A DNA stretch of 64,000 nucleotides from Cololabis saira (taxonomy: Eukaryota > Chordata > Actinopteri > Beloniformes > Belonidae), in assembly GCF_033807715.1 (NCBI RefSeq), contig NC_084599.1, forward strand, positions 13,083,125 to 13,147,124, read 5' to 3'. Under the pieces are notes generated by a model. It did not search any database and had not been told where the DNA came from. It was given only the letters and a program-made list of their open reading frames with translations. Shown here piece by piece: positions 11,610-23,765 of this stretch (positions are counted from its first letter, which is position 1; the number at the start of each line of letters is the position of its first letter). Both the position numbers and the translations under genes were made by a program.

Positions 11610-14600
11610 TATAAAAAGTACAAGAAAAAAATAAGTTTGGGGACAGGGTAGATGATGGAGGATGAGGAAATAATTGGGAGTAGAATGTGAGAATATCGCA
11701 AAAGGAGTAAAGAAAGAAGACAGGGCAGTGAAGGAAAATAGATGAATATCATAGAGAGGCAGGGTGACAGGAAGGTGGGGAGAAGATAAAGAGAGTGGGG
11801 AACATGAAGAGGTGATGATGAGGATGTACTGAAAAAAATGTGGTAAAAAACTGGATTTTCGAAGGTAGTTAATGAGGATGCTAAAAAGAGACAGAGACAG
11901 CAAGGAAGAGGGGGTTGGTGCAAACACAGACAAAGAGGTGGAGGATGAAGAAGGAGAGGGGAGCCATATGGAATAATATATTGAGATAATATACATAACA
12001 CCTGCGTCCAGCCGGTTTTGTCTCTTATTATGGGAATTCCCATGTGAAAAGGGGGTCGTGTTCACCAACTGCATGTTACAAGGAAACACGGCCGACATGT
12101 TGACGCTGAACCCCACTGAGGAATACCCACAGCTGCTGTGTATGCCGGGGCTCACTCCGCATGGATATTCACCCTCATTCAGTGCTCCTGTTCCACAGTT
12201 TCTACAAAACGTGTCCGGTTTTATGATGCAAGAGAAAAGAAGGCCTTCTCAAGTTGGCAGTTGGAAAAGTTGGAAAACACAAACAGAGGATAAAAGAAGA
12301 AAAGATCAGGCGCATCATATGTCACACGCCTCATTATAATCTCTCAGTATGTACTGCAGCCAGAAACATTAAACAAATCTATGGCAACCTAACTGCTAAA
12401 AATGTTTGTATGCTACAAAAATAGCTCGTCTATTAAAAATAGTCTATAAATTTCCAGGGAATTGACAGAAAAAGACACAGTAGTAGGTCTGCAACTTGAC
12501 TCAGAATCATAGCATTTTTCAATATTTCTCTTTTTCATAATAATAACTAGATTTGTTCAAATGATACACAGCAAAAAGAAGAGCTAAAAGGTGATGTGAC
12601 TATGTGCTATGCTTCCAATTTATGCATTGATATTGGGGAAGAAAATCCACACTGTGAGGGTTTGAAAATCCCTTATATTAGAGATTTAGTATAAATGTAA
12701 TGAAACTGTGACCTTGGAGTTTGTTTTGATGATGTGAATGTCCTCAAACATGATGTTTGAAAGAGCGAAACTTGGAAAAATGAAAAGCAAGAAGTGTGGA
12801 ATTTTAGGAAGAGGAACATTATTAAGAAATGAGAATGAAGAGACAAATGACACCAGGAAATTCTGCTGGTCCAGATAGGTCCAGTTTTATTTATGGCTAC
12901 GGATGTCACAGGTGCGTTTTTCTGCCATAGCTTGACATCATCTGGTACTTGGTACTACATCATCTGGAAGGCAGAGCCATCAATGCTTGACTGACAGGGT
13001 GAAAATGAAGCTTGCTTAAGAAAGAAATGTTAAAAAACTACAGTTCTTTTAGCATGCTGGGGAAAAAAAGACTTTTAGTCACTTAATATCTGCAGTCTTG
13101 TTCATTGAACCACCGGTCCTCATTAACAGACATCATCTGTACTGTCTTAACCCCTCATTTTTCAGCGGGACTTCACTCTCGGATAAGCGTCTTCATTTCT
13201 CACTCAGGTTTTTGTGCTTCTACAAATCTCTGCTCAACATTTTCACAGAAGTTGGATTTGGATGGTTATTAGACAAACAGACCTATGATGCTGATGTTTG
13301 AGACTTTTCATAGTTCTCTGCTCAGGTCCGTGAAAGTGCTACAACATACACTTGGCTTGAAATTAATTTTTTTTCACACACCTTACTGTAGTTAAACTGC
13401 TAAGCATTTCTCAGAATATAAGAACCAAGTGTAGATTGTAGAAGCATCATAAGGATATGATGGACCTTGACCCACATGAGGGTTATTTATTAAGGAAGCT
13501 TCTTGGTCTTTATTGTTTCAGTTTCCATGTTTTTATCTAAATTACTTTTTTTTTTAAGTGGAGGAAGCTCCTGGAGGTCATTTCCAAGATCATAAAATGT
13601 GTCCTTAATCTTTCCGTCCTCCAGTTTCTCATGTGTCTTTCTAATGCTGTACTGCTTCGTTCATGCTTTCACCAGACCAACCTTTACTTTGGTAACTGTC
13701 TTGTGATTCAACTGCGGATACGAGTGCACTTGCCATGGGTGTAAAGACCCTTTCTTCCAGCTTCTGCTATTGCATCCTGGCCTCTGGAGCAGCTCTCCTT
13801 CCTTGGTTCTTTTATAGCATCACCATCTTGTACATGAAGAATAGACAAGGATATGAGATTTGGTAAGAATAACTATTAAGGTTTAGAAATGTCCTCAACT
13901 GTATGACCCATGATACCATAATTGAAAAGAAAATAGCAAAAAAAGATTATTCCTTGCAATGCACTGACTAATAATTAGTATTTTCAGATGTGAAATCAAG
14001 TTTAAGTGGTAATGTTAGTCCACACATCCAGATGAGTGTGGATGCAGGCGTCCTAGAAACAGTAGTTGATACTTCAAAATACATGCCACAGTGATTTCCT
14101 TCCTGTGAGCAGGCCAACAGGCTGCTTTAAAAAGATTGCAGATTTTGTTATATAGCCTACTGACCTAAACGAAGCAGTGTTAACCAGTTATTAGCTTTGA
14201 GCTCTCTACATGTCGTTTTTAGCAGCTGTCTGTCTTTTGCTTTTTTCACTTCTTTCAACAATCGGGCTTTTTTTAATTTGCTGGGTGCAGTTTTCATTGT
14301 TAATCTAGTGGTTCCATCGGCGACTGCTCTGGCTACCAAAGGGGGGGGGGGGCAAAAGTCAACATAGCTGTGAGACAAACACACTATTCTCTTTCTTTGG
14401 GCCTTAAATCAATTTTCCCAGGAGATTTCATACCCACTGGCAGACAGAACTGCATAATGAAAGTCAGTCTAAACGAAGATGGTGTCAAAAGGTCCTGTGA
14501 AATGTGCAGCTTCTTTAAACTAAAGCTTTCGAAGTGTGAGACGTGGAAACACTTCATCAATCTTTAGGGGCCTCTGCAATGTGGAATTTTCTAGCCCTCA

Positions 14601-15944
14601 GTTCCATGTACTCATTATTTAGAAAGGTTTTCTCCTTCCCTTTATTCTGTCCTATACACACACATTATCTGAGCGTACCTCATGTTGGACATGCACCGGT
14701 GCCCCCTTGTTCCCTGCCCTGCCTTGTTGCTACCTTCATGGCTGATTGGGGGCAGCAGGACTGACTGTGTAAAAGTAAAGTTACACAGTTTTCCTGTGGC
14801 TTTTATCTCTCCTTGTTCTGCACTCGTAGAAATGTAGGATTCAGCTGTGAAGAGTACAATTTACACGAGGCATAGCTCTGTCATGCCTCTGTCAGGCTGA
14901 TCTTAGACTGATATCCAGACGGGGGTCCGAGCTGTGACAGGAACAGTCAAAATTAACTTGTTTGTTCCGCCAAAGTTTCCATCCATATAACAAATAACAT
15001 CCAATTGGTCCCTGGCCTGCTAAAATGGTCCATCTTCCTCTGTCTCATTTGTTGTGAGTATTTAAGCGGCCTGTGTGTGTGTGAGCATGTTCGGGTCTCC
15101 ATGCTGCAGGCTAAAAGCGTTGAATGCAGGGTAGTTCAGGTCTGCTGCAGGCTCTCTCTGGCCTGTTACCATGGTGATCACATCATAGAGTCAATAATAG
15201 TAAGTTGACAGGGCTCACCCTCTAGTGAATAGACTGAGAGAGAAAGAAATGACTTGTTACACTGTCATTTTTAACAATTATAAATATGTTTTCTGCTTTT
15301 TTTTATCAATCACAAAGGAAGAATTTAGCACAATTTACAATGTAACTTTGTCACCATCTTTCCATCAGTTGTAGTTAACACTAATGAATGCATACACCCT
15401 GAACAGTTAGTGGCAAACATTACACACATTTCTGTATTTTCTGATCTGATGAAACTGAATGTTGTTTTTTCTGCTGGTTTTTCACTTGTTCTTACATGAA
15501 GATTCAAGATTCCTTGATTTGTCATTTTGTCACATAAAAATGAAATTATGTTCCCCACTTTTCCCTCTCATCCAGTGCTATACAGTTGAGAAATATGATA
15601 TGTGTGTCAGTTATATAAATAAATAAAATTAGATAAAAAAAAATAAATACTTAAAAATTGTACATTTAAAATACATTTATTATATATTTACATGTATAAA
15701 ACAGTGGTCTCTTTATATTGTTCATATTTCTTTTTTGTTAAGCAGTCTGAGAGCTCTGGTTAACAGCTGAGTCTTTGTTGTGAGGATTTTGTGTCTGATT
15801 CCAGACTACATAAGTGGGAACAAAGTGTGTGAAGGACGAGTGGAGTCCCTAATAATGTTGAGTGTCGTAGACTCGGCAGTGGGGCACCGCTGATTTTTTT
15901 TTTTTTCCCTAGCAGTTTTCACAGTCCCGTCCAGTTTATGGCTC
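11610..15944. other. Large neurocan intron, first part
   Basis: Start of the 25.7 kb intron between the EGF and lectin exons. A purine-rich block at 11630-11980 gives a long but low-complexity minus-strand frame. There is a G12 run at 14341-14352. No exon, RNA gene or bounded transposon was recognised. AT-rich sequence at 15590-15720 may be the tail of the antisense LINE that follows. Confidence 0.45.
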
Positions 15945-16885
15945 TCCTCTACTGTGGTGTTGCCAAACCTGGAAGAGCTGCAAAACGTGAGAATGCTTTC
16001 ATCTGCACCTATAAAACACAGTCAGGGCTGTCACAGGCAGGTTTTCTTCGGCGTGCGGAGGGAATCAAGGTGCTGCAGGGCCTCCTTGATGACTGTAGTG
16101 TTGTCACTGGAGGTAAGCTTTTACATCAAGCGCATCTTGGTGTTGTGCACCCTCTCCACCTCAGAGCAACTGACGGTTATTGGGAGACCAGTCCTCCTGA
16201 AATCATCTCCTTGGTCTTGGTGGTGTTGAGGGCCGGTTATGGGTCGTACACCAGGCTGTCAGCTGCTGTACCTCTTGTCTGCACGCTGACTCATTATACT
16301 TGGTGATGAGGCCAACAACTGTTGCGTCATTGGTGAACTGTATGATTCAGGTTTATGCTGAAACCAGCAGAACAGTCATGAGTCAGCAGTGTAAACAGTA
16401 AGAGGCTGAGTATGCACCCTCGGGTTCAGCCTGTGTTCAGTGTTATTCTTTTGGGTATTACTCAGTCATGTCCAACTGCCCAAAATTCATGCACATAATC
16501 CAAAATCCACACTCCTCAGCTTTTACAAGAGCTGCTGTGCAAAATCATGTTAAATGTAGAACTGAAGTCAATAAGGGGGGTCCTGGCACAGGTATCCTTC
16601 TTTTTAAGATGAAAGATTGGATCCTCTGTAGTGGGGAGGCAAAACCTGATGTGATCCATGACAAGCCCCTTCAAGCATTTCATGGCTGTGTGGGTCAGGG
16701 ATTCAGAGCGGTAGTAGTTCATAGAGGCTGGGTTTGGCATTTTGAGCAATGTTAATGTGGTGGCCCTTTGGCTTGACTGAGTGAGATGTTAAAGATGTCA
16801 GTGAAGACATCTTTCAGCCGTCCTGCACAGTCATTTTAGCCTGGAATGTGATCTGGAGCAGCAGCTTTCTGAGGGTCGATAATCA
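15945..16885 (-). pseudogene. Decayed LINE reverse transcriptase, antisense to ncan
   Basis: Read on the minus strand, 16408-16440 gives a corrupted form of the PQGCVLSPLLF motif of non-LTR reverse transcriptases. 16312-16345 gives QFTNDATVVGLI, a decayed F/Y-ADDTTVVGLI catalytic box in which the first Asp of the pair is now Asn. Adjacent blocks (antisense 'ccttggtcttggtggtgttg' near 16211) fit the TKTKE segment that follows the catalytic box. Many stops and frame changes make it non-functional. The clade (I/Nimb-like or Rex-like) cannot be fixed by eye. Confidence 0.65.
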
Positions 16886-17660
16886 AAACAAAGAAAAGCC
16901 TCTTCAAGCTGTGTGCAGTAAACTGCTGTTCCTGGTTGTTTGAAGGCAAAGCCGACCGTTGCGCTGCTCAGTTGTCTGTAACCTTGAAAACCAAGAAACA
17001 AAAAGTGTTGAGGTCATTCAGCAGATACAAATTCTGTATTAGTAGCGTGTACTGTAGGCTTTGTAGATTAAGGCTGTCTGAAATGCATCCTCCACCCTAC
17101 CAAAGGCATCTTATGTCCTTGATGTCATTAAAAGTACAGGACAGTTTTTTCCCCCTGTATGCCATTCGAGCCTCTTCCATTCCTCATTTTAGGTTGCTCC
17201 ATTTCCTTATTGTTTGCATCAGTATTATCAGATCTAAATGCAGCATCACAAAGCTTCAGTCACCTCACCAACATATTAATTCATAAATCCCAACACAGTG
17301 CAGTTCCCAAGTTGTTGCAGCCTCATTTGAGATGTGCCACAGTGTGAGCTCAAAGCAGTGCTGTTAAAGATGGAGCGGCTTCCTGTCGCCATGCTCATAT
17401 GTCCCTAACCAGCGGTGGCCTCTAGGCCTGTATGCAGGCTTCAGCGGGATGGTTAGGTGGCCAGAGATGGTGAAATGTGAGGCAGAGGAGCTGCTATGTA
17501 TGTATTCTTGATATTTTCATATAAATGATCCAATGTGTGACACCCTCCTGTTGCTTGAGGAACATGCTGGTGAAAATGAGGTAAAACAGACTTAAAGTTA
17601 GTCTTTTTAAAGTGACCAGCAATTATGAAAAATGTATCTGTATAGGCTGCCTGTAGCATA
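16886..17660. other. Intronic sequence, no gene seen
   Basis: Possible further decayed LINE sequence at the left edge, then unremarkable intron. No coding frame with a family signature. Confidence 0.4.
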
Positions 17661-17668
17661 TTGACAGT

Positions 17669-18282
17669 TAGGGCTGGGCGATATGGACCAAAAGTCATAT
17701 CTCGATATTTTCTAGCTAAATGGCGATACTCGATATTTGTCTGTGCCTTAATTGGGGTTTCCCCCAAAGCATTATAGCATAGCATCTCTGTTAGCTTCAT
17801 TTTTTTCTGAGGCAAACCCTTAAAAAAACAGTCAGTTTTAATACAAAGCCTCGTGCCAAATGTCACACAGGTACCTTTTATTAACAGAGGTCTGCACAAT
17901 ATCAAAATGTATAAAACAAATGAAATAAAAATAAACTGCCTGCATATATAGAATAAAAATGCTTCTTGAATAAAATAAAACAAATATCCCTTTCCTGCAT
18001 AACAATTAAATTAAAATACACTGTAATTAATACAATGTAGACAGTAACAGGCAGACTTTTCCACTGAGGTTGACAGTTGTGCAAATAACAAAACATTTGT
18101 GCAAATCTCAAATAAAACATTCAAGTCAATTTGTCACAAAATAAGCTATATCAAAATCAAAAAAAAAAAATGTAATTTTTTTTTTTTTTTTTTTTATCGA
18201 TATAAACGATATTGTCTCGTACCATATCGTGTTTGAAAATATATCGATATATATTAAAATCTCGATATATCGCCCAGCCCTA
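17669..18282. mobile_element. hAT-type miniature transposon, TSD TTGACAGT
   Basis: Inverted termini TAGGGCTGGGCGATAT / reverse complement TAGGGCTGGGCGATAT are flanked by a perfect 8-bp duplication TTGACAGT (17661-17668 and 18283-18290). Eight-base duplications are the hAT signature. The 614-bp element is AT-rich with CGATAT repeats near both ends. The long minus-strand frame inside (17453-17983 region) has no transposase motifs. Confidence 0.85.
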
Positions 18283-18323
18283 TTGACAGTGTTGTAAAGT
18301 TCACTCATCACTTTCATTTATAT

Positions 18324-18547
18324 CAGTGGTCCTCACTCCTGGTCCTCGAGAGCCGCTGTCCTGCATGTTTTTGATGTTTCCCTGCATCAACACACCTGAT
18401 TCTAATTAGTGGTCATCACCAATCTTTCCTCCAGGTCTGCACAGTTCTGTTGGTGACACAGTCATCTGTATCAGGGTTTACTGGAGCAGGGAAACATCAA
18501 AAACATGCAGGACAACGGCTCTCGAGGACCAGGAGTGAGGACCACTG
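18324..18547. mobile_element. Short hAT-type miniature transposon, TSD ATTTATAT
   Basis: A 224-bp element with long inverted ends beginning CAGTGGTCCTCACTCCTGGT and a perfect 8-bp duplication ATTTATAT on both sides. The arms stay complementary for about 60 bp, so it could fold into a hairpin. It sits only 41 bp from the end of the previous hAT element (33 bp of non-TSD sequence). Confidence 0.87.
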
Positions 18548-18555
18548 ATTTATAT

Positions 18556-19808
18556 GGTCACACCTTAATGCTGATGTCATTTGCGCCCGCCGAGTCATCC
18601 GTCCTCTACGATGCTTACTCCTTTGTTTCTCAAGGGAGAAAACAGCATTGCTGTTTTGCCTTTCCATGACTGTAAATACCTCAGTATTATGTTGTCTTCT
18701 TATTTGCTTTTGCCGCTCATACCTTTGTGCTCTCGCGCTCTGCACTTTACACATCTTTTTTTTGCGTTTTTATCTCTGGAGCATAGAAGGAGACTTTGTT
18801 ACGCTCTGCAAATGCTTTTCTGTATGTGTGCATCACTGGGTGTCATTGTGAGAGTCCATGTGCCGGTGTGTCTGTGCAGGATGCATTTGCCGTTTTACTG
18901 CTTGTGTGGGAGTTTCAGATGTTTGTGGGATGCTTTAACGTTTTCTGGAGCTGTGAAGTTGGAGATCTTTAGCTAGAAGACCAAGACACATATTCAGAGG
19001 CTTTTTCTTGTGCCAAGCCTTTTTTTCCAAGATTGATTTGGGTGAATGGCATAAATCTGATCAACAGTATTATTGACTGGCAGATTCCATCAATGATTCC
19101 TAGATGTTATGTGTATTTTGTGCATATGAATGAACTGCACATCAGCTGAATGTGTCATCTTGTTGAGCCTTGCAGCTACTGTAGCCCTGCTGCTGGCATC
19201 CATAGTAACACAACCACAAAATCTCATGTCTAAGAAGGTTTAAAAAAAAAAAAAAAAAGAAAGCCTTGTGTCAAGAAAATTAGTCTGGCTTGTATGGTGG
19301 CTTGGCTGTTTTGCTAGTTTTTAAGAATTCCAGTCAGAAAAATGTTCTTACCCCATGGGCACAGATATTTTTGTTTAATATAACACAATTTGACTAGATT
19401 TAGGAATGCAATGCTTCTTTCTAGAGGGGCTGTTTGCAGTGCACGCTAACCACAAATACCAGTAGTGATGGAAAAACGGAGGTCAGGGCTGATTCTGTGT
19501 TTGTCTCACAGGAACTACCAGGCAGAAACCTAAATTCATTTATGACAGACTTCAGCAGGTATGAGACATCTACTCATCAGGTCAAGGCTTCTCCGGGATA
19601 CTCCTGGTTGACTGAATACCAAGAGTATCAAGTTGAGTGACAAACAACATGGCCTGTTCCATCAACTAGATTTTCTGACCACTGTAGTAAAATCTAGTGG
19701 GTTTTTTTCTTTCCATTGTCTTTAGCTTTAGCAAGATGGTTGACTAGGCCTTCTGACAGTAGGCCATGTCAAACCGGTCTCTGTGATGAACCCATTTCAC
19801 CCTCAGCA
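18556..19808. other. Intronic sequence, no gene seen
   Basis: No bounded element or exon seen. Overlapping frames at 18581-18976 show no recognisable domain. A17 run near 19242. Confidence 0.4.
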
Positions 19809-19886
19809 CAGAGTAACTTTTATCCAATATAATAATCAACCATAGATAAATTGAAAAACTTTCAAGCAAAAGTTAGCATTTAGTCT
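19809..19886 (+). repeat. 78-bp direct repeat, copy 1
   Basis: Begins CAGAGTAACTTTTATCC and ends GCATTTAGTCT. Copy 2 at 20143-20220 is the same except for two adjacent-region changes, about 97% identity over 78 bp. The copies flank a poly(T) run and a long (TA)n tract. Confidence 0.95.
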
Positions 19887-20020
19887 GACTTTTTTTTTTT
19901 TTTTTACCCTTTCTGCACATATATTAATGGTTAATGCCATGCTGATAAGAAAGCATATATATCTGCATTTTTGATATAAAATATATATGATATATTTTTA
20001 AATATGTCACATATATTTAT

Positions 20021-20027
<7 letters not shown>

Positions 20028-20104
<77 letters not shown>
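20028..20104. repeat. (TA)n microsatellite
   Basis: About 77 bp of uninterrupted TA followed by GTGC/GTGT repeats to 20134. It lies between the two 78-bp direct repeats. Confidence 0.97.
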
Positions 20105-20107
<3 letters not shown>

Positions 20108-20142
20108 CGTGCGTGCGTGTGTGTGTATGTATATCTTACATA

Positions 20143-20220
20143 CAGAGTAACTTTTATCCAATATAATAATCAACCATAGATAAATTGAAAAATGTTCAAG
20201 CAAAAGTTAGCATTTAGTCT
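20143..20220 (+). repeat. 78-bp direct repeat, copy 2
   Basis: Second copy of the 19809-19886 unit, in the same orientation, 334 bp further on. The sequence after each copy differs within a few bases, so the unit has sharp edges. Confidence 0.95.
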
Positions 20221-20991
20221 CACCTTTTTCTAAACTAACAGATTTAAGTCTTTTTTAAAGAAACTGCAACCCGTGACTTCCAGTCCTAATATTAATATCA
20301 CTGTCTCACAGTCATAATAATTAGGATTGGATTGTATTTATATTTGAAAGAGCCAGCTACCTTTGATTATTTGTTTGTATCTTAAAGAGACTGGAATACA
20401 AAATTTCATGTCATTAAAACCTTGATCAAATAATGCAAAGGGTGCCTAAGACTTTGCACAGTAGCTAATGTAGACTTCTGACGAAGACAAATCGCATCTA
20501 CTTATCCCTTCTCTGTTCATACAGTAGCGCCTCAGCTGGTTTCTCAACAAACTGCTATTGTGGCGATACATATGATGCACAATAATCCAAAGCCACAAGC
20601 ATAAAAACTTGTTTTCCCCAGTTCTCAATGCATCATGGGAACATGTGAAAGAATATCACTAATATATTTATGCTGTTTTTCCATTATGGGGTTTGGCACA
20701 GTTCATCACTGTTTGGAACCTAAGTGTGTTTGTTTGCAGGCAGTATCACCTTGACATTGGTTACATATGGACTTCTGGTCATGGTGATGGGTTTTTCTCC
20801 AAAAGCAGAGAAGTATGGACCTCCTGCACTAACTATAGCATGATATTTGTAATGTCCCACTGAAGGTGAAAAGTAAATTATTTTATTTAACAGCCTGCAG
20901 TGAAACATATTTAGAAATTAAATATTTGTAATTAATGGGATTTTTCTTGTATAAGATCAAGTCAAAGAAAAATTATATTTTCATCCGATTA
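20221..20991. other. Intronic sequence with a lone transposon end
   Basis: The phrase 'gggtgcctaagactttgcaca' at about 20440-20461 resembles the terminus of a common fish DNA transposon. I found no partner terminus nearby, so it is only a fragment. Nothing else recognised. Confidence 0.4.
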
Positions 20992-21690
20992 TGAGGGAGA
21001 AACCTGTGGAATCACCTTATAATTTGTATTTTCCAAAACAAATAACTGCACAAGTCTAAATATGCAAATAGGCCTGTTACTTTCAGACCTGAATGAGTTG
21101 TTGCACCTGGATGATCGACTGGAAATAACAAGAGCTGTCAGCGAAAGCAATAAAAAGGATTATACAACTTCTTCAACAAATTAATTCCACACATCATGTG
21201 TCAAAAATATGTTGATACATCAGCTGCTGTCAAAATTTGCAGAAGGTACAAACAAAATGGGAATATTGCAAAAGGAAATGTAAAAGTAGACTGAGGAAGA
21301 CATGAAATCATCCGAGTAGAACATTCCAAGCTGTATATACAGAAAATAGAAAATGTACAAAACATAAAATAAGAAATAAAGGGGAGTCAGTGTTTTTTCA
21401 CCGAACTATGAAAGGAAACAGGATTTATATGCAAAGCAAAACATGAACCACAAAAATGAAAACAAGGTTACAGAGGGCTAAAGAGGAGCAGTTATGGACT
21501 GTGGATGATTGTTTGAAAGAGATTTGTGATTCATCTCCAAATCTGGATTTGGCAAGGAGATGATGATGATACGCTTGTGTAGTGCAGATCCAACGAAACA
21601 TACAAAGATGACTGCCAGAAGAAGACAGTCAACTCTGCCGTCATTGAGTTTGCTTATCAGAGAAGGATCGGGGTAGATGGCAATCATTCA
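20992..21690 (+). pseudogene. Tc1/mariner-like transposase relic
   Basis: The order of blocks matches a fish Tc1-like element. There is a 5' non-coding part around 'aacctgtggaatcacctta' and a helix-turn-helix region near 21130-21290. Near 21488-21550 a segment reads EEQLWTVDDCLKEICDSSPN, comparable to the transposase block leading to the second catalytic region. This is followed by a GDD-type and SNE-type stretch at 21560-21620. Numerous stops, indels and missing 3' sequence make it non-functional. No intact termini or TA duplication were found. Confidence 0.65.
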
Positions 21691-22640
21691 CGCTACGCAG
21701 GTGTGGAAGAACATTTTTTTGACAATTTTGTTAGTCCACCAGTTGAAAGTAGGTGTGCTGATTTTTTAGAGTCAACTGTTGTTTTGTGTTGGTTTTCCCT
21801 CTGTTCTGACAAAGCAAATAATCAGTTGACATGGAAACAAAAGGTCTGTGTTCAAAAGATTGCGTAGCTAATTAATCCCAAGATACTTTAATGGAAGTTG
21901 CTACATTTGCCACCTTCCTGAGAGTGTTAACTATCAAGAAGCAACTAATGCGTCGTCTTTGATATTTGTTTGTGACTTATGTTTAATTTTTGGTAAGATG
22001 TGCTACATCCCTTGAAACCATTATGCCGCAGAGCCTTTGAACGCCAATAAAACTAAAGTTCACATGCAACAGTAGCAGCATGGCTTCCTTGTTAGATTTT
22101 CTCAAACTCGCACACACCTCATCAACACATACACGGTGCTGTAAAAACCCAGTATTAAGTTGGTTTTAACAAGACAACAAAACTAGACAGCATTACTGGG
22201 ATTAAAGGTAAAGTAGAACACAAGCCTCCTCCCAGAGGACAGCGGGTGAATCTGGGCCAGACGGATATGAAGACTTTTAAATGTGGCGATGCCTTCAGCA
22301 AGCACAAATGCAGCAGATTGAAAGTAGACAGCAGACTATTCACTGAAACTGAAACAGTGGGACCAATGATGAGCAGAGCCGACTGAGGTGTCTAACAGTG
22401 GCCGATCAGCGCATCAGGAAACACCAGCTGCCGCCCTGTAATCATGCTGTCCTTATACACTCACACTCCCATTCATCCCCTTTTACACCTTTTCTTAAAA
22501 ATATCTTGATGCCATGTAGTACATCTAGTATTTTAAGGGAGCTTGGTTTCCAGGATAAATATCACCGTATTCTGCACACATATTTAGGTCCAGTGCATGA
22601 TGTGCAATCAGCGTTTCCAGAAATTCTACCAGCCATTGAG
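21691..22640. other. Intronic sequence, no gene seen
   Basis: No exon, RNA gene or bounded element recognised up to the hAT element that starts at 22649. Confidence 0.45.
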
Positions 22641-22648
22641 GTTACAGT

Positions 22649-23757
22649 CAGAGGTGGAAAAAGTACAAAAATATTGTACTTAAGTAAAAGTACAAATTTT
22701 CTGCTTGAAAATTACTTAAGTAAAAGTAAAAAGTACCCATTAAGAACATTACTTAAATAAAAGTATAAAAGTACCTCAACTTAAATATAATAAAGTACCA
22801 AAAGTACATGGTGTAAAATGTACTTAAGTACAAAAGTAAAAAGTAAAAAGTACAAAGTACAAAATTCAAAGTACAAAATTATTTTCAAAAGGATTGCAAA
22901 GAAATGAAGAATCCAAGAATTTGCTTACAACTCTAAATAATGGTGATATTATTCTGACCCCTTTAGCGTTTGTTTCCATTACCCCATTTTAATTTCTCCC
23001 TTTGCTCATCACTGCTGCTGTACCCCATTGACCCGCTGACAGGTCCACCCCCAGCCTGTAGTATGCAGTGACAACATTAAGCAACCCCAGCTGATAAAGG
23101 ATGAGACTTTTGAACTTTTAAATGCCAAAACCACCTTAGAAGGGGTGGAATCAAAGAATGGTGCGCATGGACGGCTGCCGCTCAAGGCTGATTTATGGTT
23201 CCGCGTTACACCAACGCAGGGCCCGTACCCTACGGCGAGGCTCTGCGTCGATTTAACGCCGAACCATAATTCAGGCTTCAGTCCTCATCGGTACTCGACG
23301 CGACGGCGGTTCGTCCGGCCGTCCGGCCCGCCTCTGCGGTGCAACTCTCCCGGGAGCTGCGGCTCCTTATCGGTATATTCACGCGCCCCCCTTCCCTCCC
23401 GTCCGCCTTATGGTTCCACGTTAAATCGACGCACACCTTACGCCGTAGGCTACGGCGTAGGGTGTGCGTCGCCGCGTACCCTACGCCGTAGCTCTGCGCC
23501 GGTGTAACGCGGAACCATAAATCAGCCCCCGCTGTGCTGTTCTCACGCCTACATTTTCATTTAATGTAAGACTTTAATTTGTAGCGAGTAACGACGTGTC
23601 CAATTTTAAATATAGCGGATTAAAAGTACGATTTTTTTCCTTGAAAATGTAACGAAGTAAAAGTAAAAGTACAGAAAAATGAAAGTATCAATAAAGTACA
23701 AATTCTCAAAAATCTTACTTAAGTACAATAACGAAGTACAGTTACTTTACACCACTG
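22649..23757. mobile_element. hAT-type element carrying palindromic modules, TSD GTTACAGT
   Basis: Starts CAGAGGTGGAAAAAGTAC and ends GTTACTTTACACCACTG, with a perfect 8-bp duplication GTTACAGT at 22641-22648 and 23758-23765. Both ends consist of 'aagtaaaagtac' repeats. It is 1109 bp with no transposase frame. A close second copy is at 49754-50841 with its own 8-bp duplication, which confirms the borders. The centre holds two GC-rich inverted repeats (23186-23276 and 23405-23527). Confidence 0.9.
23186..23527. repeat. Two GC-rich palindromic modules inside the hAT element
   Basis: Module 1 (23186-23276) has arms GGCTGATTTATGGTTCCGC and its near complement. Module 2 (23405-23527) has TTATGGTTCCACG...CGGAACCATAA arms around CTACGCCGTAG / CTACGGCGTAG. 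They share end sequence with the module in the TTAA elements. Confidence 0.85.
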
Positions 23758-23765
23758 GTTACAGT

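Noticed and set aside
11517..12155. 212-codon minus-strand frame
   Set aside because: Made of a purine-rich block read antisense and the (GT)n tract (His/Thr run); low complexity, no domain.
17453..17983. 176-codon minus-strand frame
   Set aside because: Runs across the border of the hAT miniature element at 17669, so it is a chance frame.
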